From Vanilla planifolia (lineage: Eukaryota; Streptophyta; Magnoliopsida; Asparagales; Orchidaceae): DNA of 64,000 nt. Below the pieces are notes generated by a model that ran no database searches, was not told the origin of the DNA, and was given only the letters and a program-made list of their open reading frames with translations. The translations under genes and the position numbers were made by a program. The stretch spans positions 77,001 to 141,000 of the forward strand of contig JAIUJO010000185.1 of NCBI GenBank assembly GCA_023846275.1, written 5' to 3'. Shown here piece by piece: positions 1 to 10,800 of this stretch; position 1 is the first letter of the stretch, and the number at the start of each line of letters is the position of its first letter.

Positions 1-1180
1 CATATGTGTGTGCATATGTATATCCATGTGTATACATGAATATGTGTGTGTGTGCATGTGTGCACATTAGTGTACCCATGCTTTCACATGTGTGTGTGTG
101 CATGCATGTCTATGTATACTTGTTTTTGTATGTGAGTGTACATGTGTGCAAGTGTGCAAGTTCACATTTTTCTAAGTGTGTGTGCATGTGCATGTATGTA
201 TGTGATTGTTTATGTACTTGTTAATATGTGTGCTTGTGCATCAATGCATTTCTATGTGCATGTCTATGTGTTTGTTTGTGCATGAGTTTGTGTGCTTGTG
301 CATGCATGTGTTTGTGTATGCATTTATACTAGTGTGAATGTGTATCTCTATGCACCCATATGAGTGTGTGGCTTATGTGTGTGCATGTGTATGGGTGTGC
401 CTGCACGTGCATGTATGTATGTGCATGTGTATGTGTGTGTCCATATGTGTACGTATACATGCATGTGTGTTCACACATACATGTGTGTATGCATGTTCAG
501 GTGTGTGTTCGTGTGTTCGTGTGTATGTGTGTGCACATTTGTGTGTAAATGTGTGCATACATATGTGCATGTGGGTGTGCATGTGTGTTTGTGTGTGGGT
601 TTGTGTTCTTGGATGTGCTTTTGTGTCATGCATGAGCATGTGCATTGTGTGTGTATGTGCATCTGTGTGCATCTATTTGTGCATATGGGTGTGTTTGTGC
701 ATTTGTTTGTGCATGTGCATGCATGTCTAATTTTGTGTGAGTGTGTATTTCTATGTCTTTGCATGCTTGTGTGTAGATTGTTCATGTGTGTCTGTGCATG
801 TGTTTGAAGGTGTGTGTTTGTTCTTACATGCACATCAAACTGTGTATATATGTGTGTGCATGCGTATGTGCTCGTTTCTTTGCAATTATGTCTTTTTTGC
901 ATTCATGTGCTTGTGCATGTGTTTGGGTGTGCATGTGTGCATGTATGCATATGTTTTTGCACATTTGTGTGTTCATGTGTGCACGTATATATACATGTGT
1001 ACTTGTAAATGTGCATGTTTACAGGTGCATGTGTATATGCTTGTGCCTTTGTACATGTTTGTTCATCTTTATGTGTGTGCATGTGTGTGTATGCATGAGT
1101 GTGCGTGTGTCTATGCATGCATGTGAGTTTGTATGTATGTGTGTGTGCATCTGTGTCAGCCGGTGTGTGTGTGTACGTAT
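1..1180. repeat. TG-rich degenerate array, left segment
   Basis: Seen: nearly every step is TG, CA, TA or GC, with words such as TGTGTGCATGTG and only scattered breaks (TTTG, GAG). There is no fixed short period, so this is a degenerate, microsatellite-derived array and not a clean satellite. Several overlapping open frames on both strands rich in Cys, Val, Met and His (or Thr and His) are by-products of stop-poor repeat sequence. The array stops abruptly at 1180, where the AT-rich retroelement begins, and resumes in the same orientation at 7869. The two segments were therefore probably one array before the insertion. Nothing gene-like is visible. Confidence 0.93.
1176..1180. repeat. Putative target-site duplication, left copy
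   Basis: CGTAT immediately precedes the LTR edge at 1181. The five bases after the other edge (7869-7873) are CCTAT, a four-in-five match. Copia elements make 5-base duplications. GTAT-like words are frequent in this array, so chance agreement is quite possible. Confidence 0.4.
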
Positions 1181-3541
1181 TGATATAATCTTTGTCGAGC
1201 TAATGCACTAATTGTTGGTTATTTGTCCTTTTAAACTTTTTGTTATTTTTAAAATTCTTTCTTAGAAATTTTGCACAATCATAAGATTCTTGATTTAATA
1301 ATTTTGATAGTAAATAAAAAATTTATAGTTTTAAAAACGATTCTCAATAAAAATTTTTATATCTAATAAAAATAATTTTGATACATTTCTTATATATATA
1401 TATATTATTGACTATTATTAAATAGGAGATATCATAAATTGTATAATAATAAAGAAATTAAAATTGACAAGAGAGTTTTAAGTGATTTGGCCTAACTTAG
1501 GCCTACAACCAACCCAAATCAACCCAACCAAGATTTTATTAATAAAGCCACTCCCTTTTGCCATAATAAGTAGAGATAAATTACAAACCACACTGTTTCC
1601 CATAACATGTAAGGGTTTATCATCACAATCTCAATTATAAAAACTTGCAATATTAAAAAATAATAGAGAACAATAAGTAATCACAATGTTTTATTATTCA
1701 CTTATAAAAACATATATGACAAAAATGTATGGATTATGATATCAAAATATAAATGTGTATGTGAAAATGGTTGAAACAATCTAAATGACTTAGCTTTGAA
1801 ATATTAAATGTAAACGACTTATCAATATACATGAGCATAACTAAAAAAATAGAATTAACAAAGATCTTGCTTTAATACAATCTTTTTAAAAAAATAAAAA
1901 AAGAATAAAGAAATAAATAATTAACTTTAAAGAAGTCACCAGTAAGATATTTAATCAAAGAAACTTTTGAAACAAGAAAGAGAAATGAAGAGTTGTAAGC
2001 ATGACTCCAACAAAGGCATAAAAATCCAATTGCAATTCTTTGTTTCGTATCTTCTCTTTCAAAAATGTTGACATTACTAAGTTAAAATCATCAATCATCC
2101 AAATCCTCCACTATTTATATTAGAATATTTTCTACAAAAATAGAAATTTTTTTTACAACCAAAAAGGGTCGCCTAAAATTGTCATTGTATTTTTGCATTC
2201 AAAACAAACAAAAATAACTTTCTAAAATGCTAACTATGAGAAAGATTTGATGAGAATATTAAACAAAGGAACTAAATATATTCTAAGGGGGATTTGATCA
2301 AGATCATTAGATCCTGCATGCTACGTGGACGATGTTAATGTACAAGAGCACTATTTAAAAGGGTTGACATGATCTTAACCATTCGATCAAGCTTTACGAG
2401 TGGACAAAAAGATGAAATGCCACATTCATAATGTAGATAAGATCTTAGTCATTTGATCAAGTTTTATAGATGAAGATTACTGTTAAAATGATGAAGTTGA
2501 TCTTATCCATTTAATCAAGCTTATTAGATGAATGATTAGAAGGAATCTATTATTCACAAAAGTGTACATGATCTAGACCATTTAATCACAAAAACATGGA
2601 AACAAACAACACAAGTTCACTTCTATTTTAGAAGCAAAAAAGTTAAACTTTAGTCTTACATCGCAAGCTTGTATATAATATTTAGTATTTATAATACTTC
2701 CTCCTTATGTAAAGGTTAGCCTAGTTGGATTGGCCACCCTTAGTGTTGTTAGGAAGTAATGACCCAAGTCACCTGTGCATATATTTTCTTTTTTGATCTA
2801 ACCTAATCCAATTACTTAATGCTTCATGACTCTGTCCTCACTCATTATGCCTAAGCCAATTTAGGAGTTATTTCTTGACTTGATTTAATCCAACTCACAT
2901 ATGGAAGTATTCCATGAGTGAGACTTGACCTGACCTAATTTCATTCACCATGTCTTCTAACCTACAGCTCCTTAAGACCAATTTCCTAGCAATAATTAAA
3001 AGAACTCGATGTGGGCCTTTGGGCTTTATCGTGTGTGGGTGGTTATGCCAATTTTTTTATGCCACCTTTAGAATATTTATTTTCTTTAACTTAAGAAATT
3101 ATAGCTATTAAAATAAATAAAATATTTTTGTAAATACTAAAATAATAATGTGCAAGAATTAATGATCATACAAGTGAATGAATTATGTTATACAACTAAT
3201 TGTGTCATTTGTAAATAAATAATATGATAAAAAATAAAACTAATAGTTGTTTTCGAGATGGACTCTTGATGGTTAGCAACACCACCAAGAATTTGACTAA
3301 CAGCACCTTGATATGCCATTTAAGCCATAGTTGTCACATGGCCACCATCGTTGCATCACATTGCTTCACTTGTGGATTGCTTCATGAGATATTTAACAAT
3401 AACTACCCTAATGGTTTAGCACTAAATTATCCTCCTCTTGTAACCAATCAATTAGGTAATCATACTTAAGAACAATATGAGTTTGTAAAAGGTTTAAATA
3501 AATAATGATTTGGGAAAAAGAATCTCATATTGTTACGAGCA
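1181..3541 (-). repeat. 3' LTR of the copia-like fossil
   Basis: The sequence starts TGATATAATC and ends GAGCA on the + strand, giving about 2.36 kb, close to the 2.30 kb of its partner. It aligns along its length with 5570-7868. Shared blocks include a TTGGCCTAACT...GCCTAC stretch near 1489-1506, an AAGCTTGTATATAATATTTA stretch near 2665, and a TGGCCACCATC stretch near 3340. Across one well-aligned segment (about 2652-2783 against 6981-7114) I counted roughly 26 differences in 130 bases by eye, and other parts look worse. An 81-residue open frame at 3224-3469 lies inside this LTR, has no recognisable motif, and is taken as chance. A TA run sits at 1391-1405. The outer edge is less certain than the inner one because its first 60 bases align poorly. 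Confidence 0.83.
2371..2600. repeat. Degenerate tandem sub-repeat inside the 3' LTR
   Basis: Four imperfect copies of a GATCTTA..CATTTGATCAAG-like unit start at about 2371, 2441, 2499 and 2570, a spacing of roughly 58-71 bases. The usual follow-on is a short TTTATAGATG-like tail. The equivalent block is present in the other LTR, so the sub-repeats were in the element before it inserted. Similar LTR sub-repeats in other elements sometimes act as promoter or enhancer modules, but nothing here shows that. Confidence 0.65.
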
Positions 3542-4639
3542 CTATTGCATTTCAAAATTCATCTACAATAAGAAGGAATAATAAAAAATAATTTATCAAA
3601 TTTCCTCTTGCATTTTCAAGAAATCATTAGGTTTACACACCATTACTTGTGTCCTTAATTTCCACCAAATCCTCAAAGAGCTTAACATGTATGAGCATTA
3701 CCTATCACATTAAGCTCTAAGTTGAATTCTCACAAATTTTATCTCTAGAATTCAAAACTTACATCATTCCAAAAACCATTTTCACTTACTTCACATATAA
3801 TCATTAATTCAATAAAATTAACATGACTTTAATGCCACACTAAATATATTGATATAGCTTATATCAAAAACTTAATAATCAAAGTACAAGATCATATTAA
3901 TTTAGTTCTTCATGATAACAAATCAAAAAACAACATAAATATTGATATTCTTATCTTCTTATAACTCTTCTACATAAGTTAACATTTGACATTCAAGATA
4001 CATATTGAAACATGACCTATTTAATTTCCCTTAAGTGATATTAAATATTTCTAGCGAAGCTACTATGGAGATTAAATTGTTTACCCCAAAAATAATGACC
4101 ACACATTTTACGAATGAGTGACATGCAAATGCACAAGACAAGGCTTGTCTCCATGTCATGATTATGGAAATAAACCAATACAACTACCTAAACTATAAAT
4201 TTAGAAACATAAAATATCTTGGGCTCAATTATAATAGTTTGTGATTAAGGTTCTTTTAAAAATGTATTTTTAAACACATTCTCTTATGAATTAATTCATA
4301 TTTATCTTTCTTTAAATAGATTGATTCTCTAATTTGGCTATCATAAGAAATATTTTCATGCCTATCGCAATAACTACATAAAACTTAAGATTTAGCATGA
4401 AAATGAGAAGTATGCAAACTAGTATTATTTTTTTTCACATAGTTATACAATGAAGCATGTTTGTGAGTATATGGAATAGGATAACTTCTATTATCATTCA
4501 CATGTAAATGTAAACATTCCAATCTATACTTTTTTAGTCATATAAGATGTAAAATTATAACTTATAGTCACAAACTATTATTTCTATTCAAATGAGTAAA
4601 AGATAGAGCATGTACAGGCACATATGAATATGTATAAGA
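3542..4639. other. AT-rich internal region of the fossil with no recognisable coding
   Basis: In element orientation this is the stretch between the gag remnant and the 3' LTR. It is very AT-rich, without TG array character. I see no conserved retroelement domain, no aspartic-protease or reverse-transcriptase motif, and no convincing purine tract just before the 3' LTR. It probably combines decayed gag 3' sequence with non-coding filler typical of large retrotransposon derivatives. Confidence 0.55.
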
Positions 4640-5461
4640 AAATAAAAATACATGAAGGCATACTAACAAACTTTTCTTTCAAATCATTTAACTCTCTTTC
4701 TATCAAACCAATATTTACAACTTTTTCTTTTAACATAATTTTTTCTTCTCTTAAAAAATATTTTCACATTTCAAAGAATTAATACGAGAACTGCTTAAGG
4801 ACAAAGATGTCTGACATTCATAATTTAATTTATAAGGTACTTAAATAAGTAGCATTCATAAGTAAAATATTTTGAAATAGTTCATCTCAAACATTAAGGT
4901 CATTACATTATCTTTTTATAAGTAAACATGATGCTCTTATTTGTCATATTTCCCTTTAAGTTTAGCATACATCTTATTCAATTTCTTATGCTCAACTATA
5001 AATTCATCAAAAGCAATAGTCAATTCATCATCACTAACAATGTGATTATCACTATTTGAAGAAGAAATCTGTTATACACCTTAGAATGAAGAACTTACTT
5101 TGAGGTGCTTAATTCTTCTTCTTTCTCTATTTCAATTTCTTTTGATTTCCTAATTTCATCTTATCTTGGTAAGAAATACAACATATTTATCATATAAATT
5201 CTCTAGTTTCTATATAACCTCAAAATAAGCTTTTAGATGACAAAACATTATACCAATTTATTGAGACAAAACAAAATAAAGAGAACTCATTCTTTTAGCA
5301 TTTCTTTGCCTTAAACTTCTAGATTATTCATCAAAAATATTTGAAATAGTAAAATGACTTTTAAATAAAAATTGTAAATCAATATTAACATTTATAATAA
5401 AATATTTAAAATTATTTGTACATAAAGAAAAATTTTGACCTTCAAACATTGGCTGATCCAT
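4640..5461 (-). pseudogene. copia-type gag remnant (broken)
   Basis: On the minus strand, about 95 bases after the primer-binding site, a Met codon at 5461 opens MDQPMFEGQNFSLC. This resembles the opening of plant copia gag proteins, where an acidic or proline-bearing start leads into an F-x-G-x-N-F/Y motif. Further along, near 5031-4970, is an acidic-to-lysine-rich stretch beginning DELTIAFDEF. Near 4737-4680 is a Lys/Glu/Leu-rich, coiled-coil-like stretch. Both fit the C-terminal half of gag. Known: gag forms the particle shell and packages element RNA. The remnant is broken and cannot work. I did not see a clear zinc knuckle. Assignment to copia and not gypsy rests on these short resemblances. 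Confidence 0.62.
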
Positions 5462-5554
5462 GTAGTTTACAATATAAATAATAATTCACTACATAACCAG
5501 AAATGAAAAATATGGGATCTACTTTTGGAAATTTCATCTGTCGATGTAACTCAT

Positions 5555-5564
5555 TCTGATACCA
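5555..5564 (-). other. Primer-binding site for initiator-Met tRNA
   Basis: The + strand reads TCTGATACCA, so the minus strand reads TGGTATCAGA, the usual complement to the 3' end of plant initiator-methionine tRNA. It lies five bases (5565-5569) inside the TG/CA end of the 5' LTR at 5570, which is the expected spacing. It fixes both the orientation of the element and the identity of the 5' LTR. The match is clean across 10 bases and then weakens. Confidence 0.85.
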
Positions 5565-5569
5565 TTTTA

Positions 5570-7868
5570 TGTAATCTGTACCAAGCCAACTCAGAAAAGA
5601 GGGGGTGAATTATGCCTTTAAAAATTTTACCATTTTTTAAAAATATTTTAAATAAAAATTTAGAAATATAAAATCATTCAATTATCAAATTTTTTAAAAA
5701 ACGATAAAAAAGAAAATAAAAATTTTATAGTTCTAAAAACATTATTCAATAAAATGTTTATACATTATAAAAATAATTTAGATAATTTTCTTTTATATAT
5801 AGTTTTTAATTAAATATTATTGAGTATAATATCATAAATTATATAATAATAAAGAAAATAAAAGCAGTAAGAAATTTTTAATTAGTTTGGCCTAACTCAT
5901 GCCTACATCCACCCTAGTCAAACCAACCATGATTTCACTAACAAAACTACTCTTTATCATAATAGGTAGAGCTAACTGCTACAATCCATACAATTTTATC
6001 GTGATAGTTACGGGTTCACCATAAAAATTTAAATATAAAAGCTTACAATATTTAAACACTGCACAAAATAATAATTAACTATAACATATCACTATTCACT
6101 TATAAAAGAATATATGGCACAAGTCTATGGATTAAAATGGTAGAATATGAGTTCACATAAGAAAATGTTTAAAAAAATCTGATGGACTTAGTTTTAAAAT
6201 ATTAAATCGAAAAGATTTATTAATATACACTGAAATTTTTAAGAAAAAGGAATTCAAAAAAGATCTTACTTTAATATGATCTTTTCTAAAAACAAATAAA
6301 AAAGGAAGAAAAAAATAAATTATGAATTATCCTCAAGAAAGGTGTGCAACAAAAAAATTACTAAAGAAAGAGAAAAAATGAGTTGTAGACACAACTCTAA
6401 CGAAGGAAACAAAATCGAATTATAATTAATGGTTTTGCACCTTCTCTTCCCAAAATATTGATGTAACACCTAAGGCTTCTTAATTTATATTAGAATATTT
6501 TGACAAAATCAAAATTTATTTAACAACTATAAAGGGTCATCTAAATTTGTTATTACATTTTGGCATTCAAAAGAAACTCAAGCAGCTTTCTAGAACACTA
6601 ATTATGAGTGGTAACAATGATCATCATCAAATCTAGGTGGACAAAATAGGAGTTGCTCAGTCATAATGCTAAATAAAGGTCTAGAACTAATCCAAGAAAT
6701 ATTTGATCTAGATTCATAGATCACACATGCTAGATGGATAGTGTTGATGCACAAAGGTGGAGTCAATCTTAATTGTTCAACTGAGCTTTATAGATGGACG
6801 GCTAAATAAAATGCACAGTTCACAAATGTGGAGAAGATCTCAACCATGTGATTAGGTTTTTATGAATGGATAGTATGATAAAAAATACTATTCAAAATAG
6901 AAATTTTTATCTCATATGCTTGGTCAAGCTTGTTAAATGAATGCTTAGATGGAATCTGTAGTTCACAAGGCATGATTTGAAGTCCCACATCATAAGCTTG
7001 TGTATGATATTTGGAATTTATAATACTTCCTCAATGAAAAAAGGTTTGCCTAATTGGGTAGTCCACCACTTAGTGGTTCTAGGAACTAATGACCAAAGTC
7101 ACTTGTGCGTATATATATATATATAAGTCTGATTTATCCAAATCCCAATATTTAACGCTTCATGAGTTTGTCCTAACTCGTTATCCTAAGCTAGTTTAGA
7201 AGTTATTCTTGACCAGATATAATCCAAGCTACAAACGGAATTGTGTCATGCATAAGACTTTGGTTTAACTCATTTTGGTTCACCCTATCTCTTGACCCAC
7301 TACTCCTTAAGCCTTATTGCTCAATAGTGGTTTGGGCCACTTAGCCTTACCCTTTGGGCTTGCCCATGTCTTGATGCTTAAGCCAATTGATTTTATTAAG
7401 AGTCCATTTAAATATTAAATTTTTTAGTTATAAATGTTTTTGTTGGTACTAAGTAAATAAATTTTTTTTAAGTACTAAAATAATAATGTGCTTGAAATTA
7501 ATGATCATGCAAATGAATTAATGGTGTTATGTAACCTAATTATTTCATACATAAACAAGTGATAAGATAACAAATAAAAAAGTTGATATTTTAAATATAT
7601 ATTATTGATAGTTAATTGCTTCACCAAGATGAATAATAGCTCCATGATATATCATTAGGCCACAACTGTTGCATGGCCACCATCATTGGTTTAGATTGCC
7701 TCACTTATAGATTATTCCATAAGATATTTGGTCAAAACTCTTTAATTCATTGATCCTATAAAAGCTTGAAATGCATGACCTAAAAGTTACTTGAGAAGAC
7801 TATTAGAGAAATTAACACAATTATTTTATTATCATCAAATAAAAAGTCTCAAAACAAATGGTACAACA
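5570..7868 (-). repeat. 5' LTR of the copia-like fossil
   Basis: The + strand begins TGTAATCTGTACC next to the primer-binding site and ends GGTACAACA, so the minus strand runs TGTTGTACC...ACA, a normal LTR frame, with a length of about 2.3 kb. It matches 1181-3541 along its length. Near its inner end is GAGGGGGTGAATTATGCC (5599-5616), a phrase I associate from memory with plant LTR and intergenic repeats. An AGTCCCACATC phrase at 6981 is also common in plant DNA. A TA run lies at 7110-7125. TG array starts immediately after 7868. Confidence 0.86.
6760..6985. repeat. Degenerate tandem sub-repeat inside the 5' LTR
   Basis: This is the counterpart of the block at 2371-2600. Units resembling GATCTYAAYCAT...GRTCAAGCTT recur at about 6763, 6836 and 6908, each followed by a TAGATGGA- or AATGAATG-like tail. 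Sharing by both LTRs shows the sub-repeats belong to the element. The copies here are more degraded. Confidence 0.55.
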
Positions 7869-7873
7869 CCTAT
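7869..7873. repeat. Putative target-site duplication, right copy
   Basis: CCTAT follows the ACA end of the right LTR and pairs with CGTAT at 1176-1180. The caution about frequent GTAT-like words applies here too. If real, it confirms insertion into the array as a single event. Confidence 0.4.
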
Positions 7874-10800
7874 GTAGGTGCATGTGTGTTTATGTGTGCA
7901 CATGCATGTCACTACATGTGTCAATATATGTGTGTATGACAACATGTCTTTGTGTGTGCATATATTTATGTGTGTGTATGTGTGTGCATATGTATATTAT
8001 TTGTGTGTGTGCTTAAACACATGTGTGTGATTTTTTGTGCGTGTTTGCTTGTGTGTGTGTGAGAGGTTTTTTGTTTGGAGGGTTTTAGCATGTATATCTA
8101 ATATGAGTGCATGTGCATGTGTGTTTATGTACGAGTAAGTGTGTGAGTGGGCATATTTGTGTGAATGTGACCTTGCATATGTGTTTGTGTGCATGTTTGG
8201 ATATTTGTGTGCATCTGCAAATGTGTGTGGGTATATGCATGTGTGTATGTATATGTGTTTATGCATGAGTGTGCACATGCACAGATGCATATGTGTTTGT
8301 GTGCATGCATGTATGTGTTCTTGTATATCTGTTTATTTATGTGTTTATGCAAGCCAATGCATGAGTTTATTCTTGTGTTGGTTTGGGTGCATGTGCATAT
8401 GTGTGCCTGTGTTTGTGCGTTTCCACATGTAAGTTGTGTGTGTATGTGCATATGCATGCATGTGATTATCTACATTCTTTTTCTTATGTATGTGTGTGTA
8501 TTTGTGTGCATGCATATGCATGTGAGTGTGTATGTGTGTGTGTGTGTGTATAAGTGTCTATGAATGTGCGTGTGTGTGTGTGTTTGCATGTTTGTGAGTG
8601 TTCATGTGTTTGTTCTTCTGAATATACCTATGCATATGTGTTTATGCATTTGTGTGCATGTGCATATGATTATGTACATTGGTGCGTGTGTCTATGTCAC
8701 TACATTTGTGCTTTTATGTGTGTGTGTGCATTTATGTTAGTGTATATGCATGCATGTGCATGTGTGTGTGCATGTGTATGAGTGTGTGTTTTTTTATGTG
8801 TATGCATGCATAAGTGTGTGACATTTGTGTGTGTGTGCACGTGCTTGCATGTATGTGTGTTTGTGTAATTGTGCATATGTGTGTGTCTATTTGTGTGCTC
8901 TTGTCTTTTTTGTGTATACATGTGTCTGAGTGCATGTTTTTTTCTATGAGTGCATGTGCACAAGTGCAACTATCTATGTGAATGCATGTGTGTGTATGTA
9001 TTTGTGCATGTTTTTGTATGTATGTGAATTTGTATGTGTGTATATTTATGTGTGTGCCTATGTGTATGTAAGCACATGCATGTGTGTTTACATGTGTTTG
9101 TGTGTGTGTATGTGTACATTTGCATGTTCATGGGTGTGCATGTATTTGTGTGTGTCAGTGTGTGTGATTGTATGTGTATGCTTACTTGTGTGTTTATCAA
9201 TTCTTTTGTGTGTGGGTGCATGTGTCTGTATGCATTTGTGCATTTATGCAAATGTGTACCTATGCATGCATGCTTGTATCCATGTGTGTGTTCATACAGA
9301 TGCACGTGTGTGTGCTTATTTATATGTGTGTGGTTGTGTGTGTGCATGCATTTATGTACATGTCTGTGCATATTAGTGTATGTGTCCATGTGTTTGCATG
9401 TACATTTGCATGCGTATGCATATGTGTACTTGCATTTGTGTATGTTTAAGTTTTTGTTTGTTTGTGTGTGTATGCATGTGTGCATATGCATGTATACATC
9501 TATATATGTTTGTGTGTGAGCATGAATATGTGTATGTAAGTGTGATGCATGAGGGTGTTGATATGTGTGTGTGTTCATGTGTATGTGTGTGTGGGTGTGC
9601 ACATTTATTTGTCTATACATGCATGTGCATTTGTATATGTATATGTGTGGGTGCATGTGCGTGTATGTATGTGTCAGCTTGTGTGTGTCCATGTGTGTGT
9701 GCATGCATTCCTATGTGTATGTACATACATGTATTCGTGTGTGTATTGTATACATATACATGCATGCATGTGTGTGTGTGCATGTGTACATATACACTTG
9801 TGTGTATGAATGTGTGAGTTTGCATGTGTGCATCAATGTTTATATCTATTTGTGTGTGTGTGTACATGTGTGTGTTCCTGTGTGTGAATGTATGTGCATG
9901 CATTCATGTGTCTATGTGTGTTTGAGTGCATGTGTGTGTGAGTGCATGCATGTGAATGTGTGTATGTGTGCCAATATGTATGCATTGGTTTACATATGGG
10001 TGTGTATGTGCCTGTGTCTATGTGTGTTCTGTTGTATGTTATGATGCATGTTTTTGTGTGCATGTGTGCTTGTGTGCATGTCTTCACATGTGTGTGTGTG
10101 TATGATTATGTTAATGTGTGTGTAGGAGGAGTCAATTACTATGTGAGTGTGTGCATGCATTCTTACATATACATGTGCATGTGTGTGTGTGTACATATGT
10201 ACATGCATATGTATGTGGGTGTGTGGGTTTGTAGGTGTGTGTGTTCATATGTGCACGTGTTTATGTGTGCATGTTTGTTTGTCTTTGTGTTGGTTGTGCA
10301 TGTGTGCATATGCATGAACATGTGTATGTGGGTTTGTGTTTATGTGTTTGTGTTTGTATGTGTGTACACATGTGTATGTATGTGTTTGTGTATTTGTATG
10401 TGTGTGTGCATGTGTGTGCATGTATGTGTATGTACTTTTGTTTGTACATGTGTGTCAAAGTGTGCTTATGTACATGTGTGTGGGGTGTGTGTATTTGTGT
10501 GTATGTGCATTTGTGTGTGTGTGTGTGTATGTGTGTGTCATTATGAGTAAGTGTGTGTGTGTGTGTGCATGTTTGTGAGTCTGTGCACATGTACGTGTGT
10601 GTGCAATCACATCTATGTATATGCATATGTGCATGTCTATGTGAGTGATTAGGTGTCCATATCCACATTTGTGTGAATGTGCTTGTATGTGTTCATATTT
10701 TTGTGTGCATACTTTAGTGTCTATGCGTAAATGTGCATGTGCGCATGCATGTGTGTGCCTGTTCGTGCATGTGTGCATGTATGTTTGCATGTACTTGAGT

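Larger units (their letters stand above)
1181..7868 (-). mobile_element. Ty1/copia-like LTR retrotransposon fossil, gag-only (LARD-like)
   Basis: Seen: two direct copies of an AT-rich sequence of about 2.3 kb (1181-3541 and 5570-7868) flank about 2.0 kb of internal DNA. Both copies begin with TG and end with CA on the + strand. The internal region starts, on the minus strand, with a TGGTATCAGA primer-binding site five bases from the LTR end, then a short leader and gag-like sequence. The element therefore reads right to left, with the 5' LTR on the right. Known: this PBS pairs with initiator-Met tRNA and is common in plant LTR elements. The gag style points to copia. I find no protease, integrase, reverse transcriptase or RNase H, and 2.0 kb is too short for a full polyprotein, so the element was probably non-autonomous. 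It is clearly broken and old. TG array on both sides implies insertion into the array. Confidence 0.88.

Noticed and set aside
1-1180. Degenerate telomere or subtelomere repeat
   Set aside because: No TTTAGGG, TTAGGG or other known telomere unit occurs. TG richness alone is not evidence.
3224-3469. 81-residue open frame in AT-rich DNA
   Set aside because: It lies wholly within the 3' LTR, its counterpart region in the other LTR is not an open frame of note, and no protein family is recognisable.
3542-4639. A second, unrelated transposon inside the LTR element
   Set aside because: No terminal repeats, target duplications or change in composition mark a nested insertion, so it is better read as decayed internal sequence.
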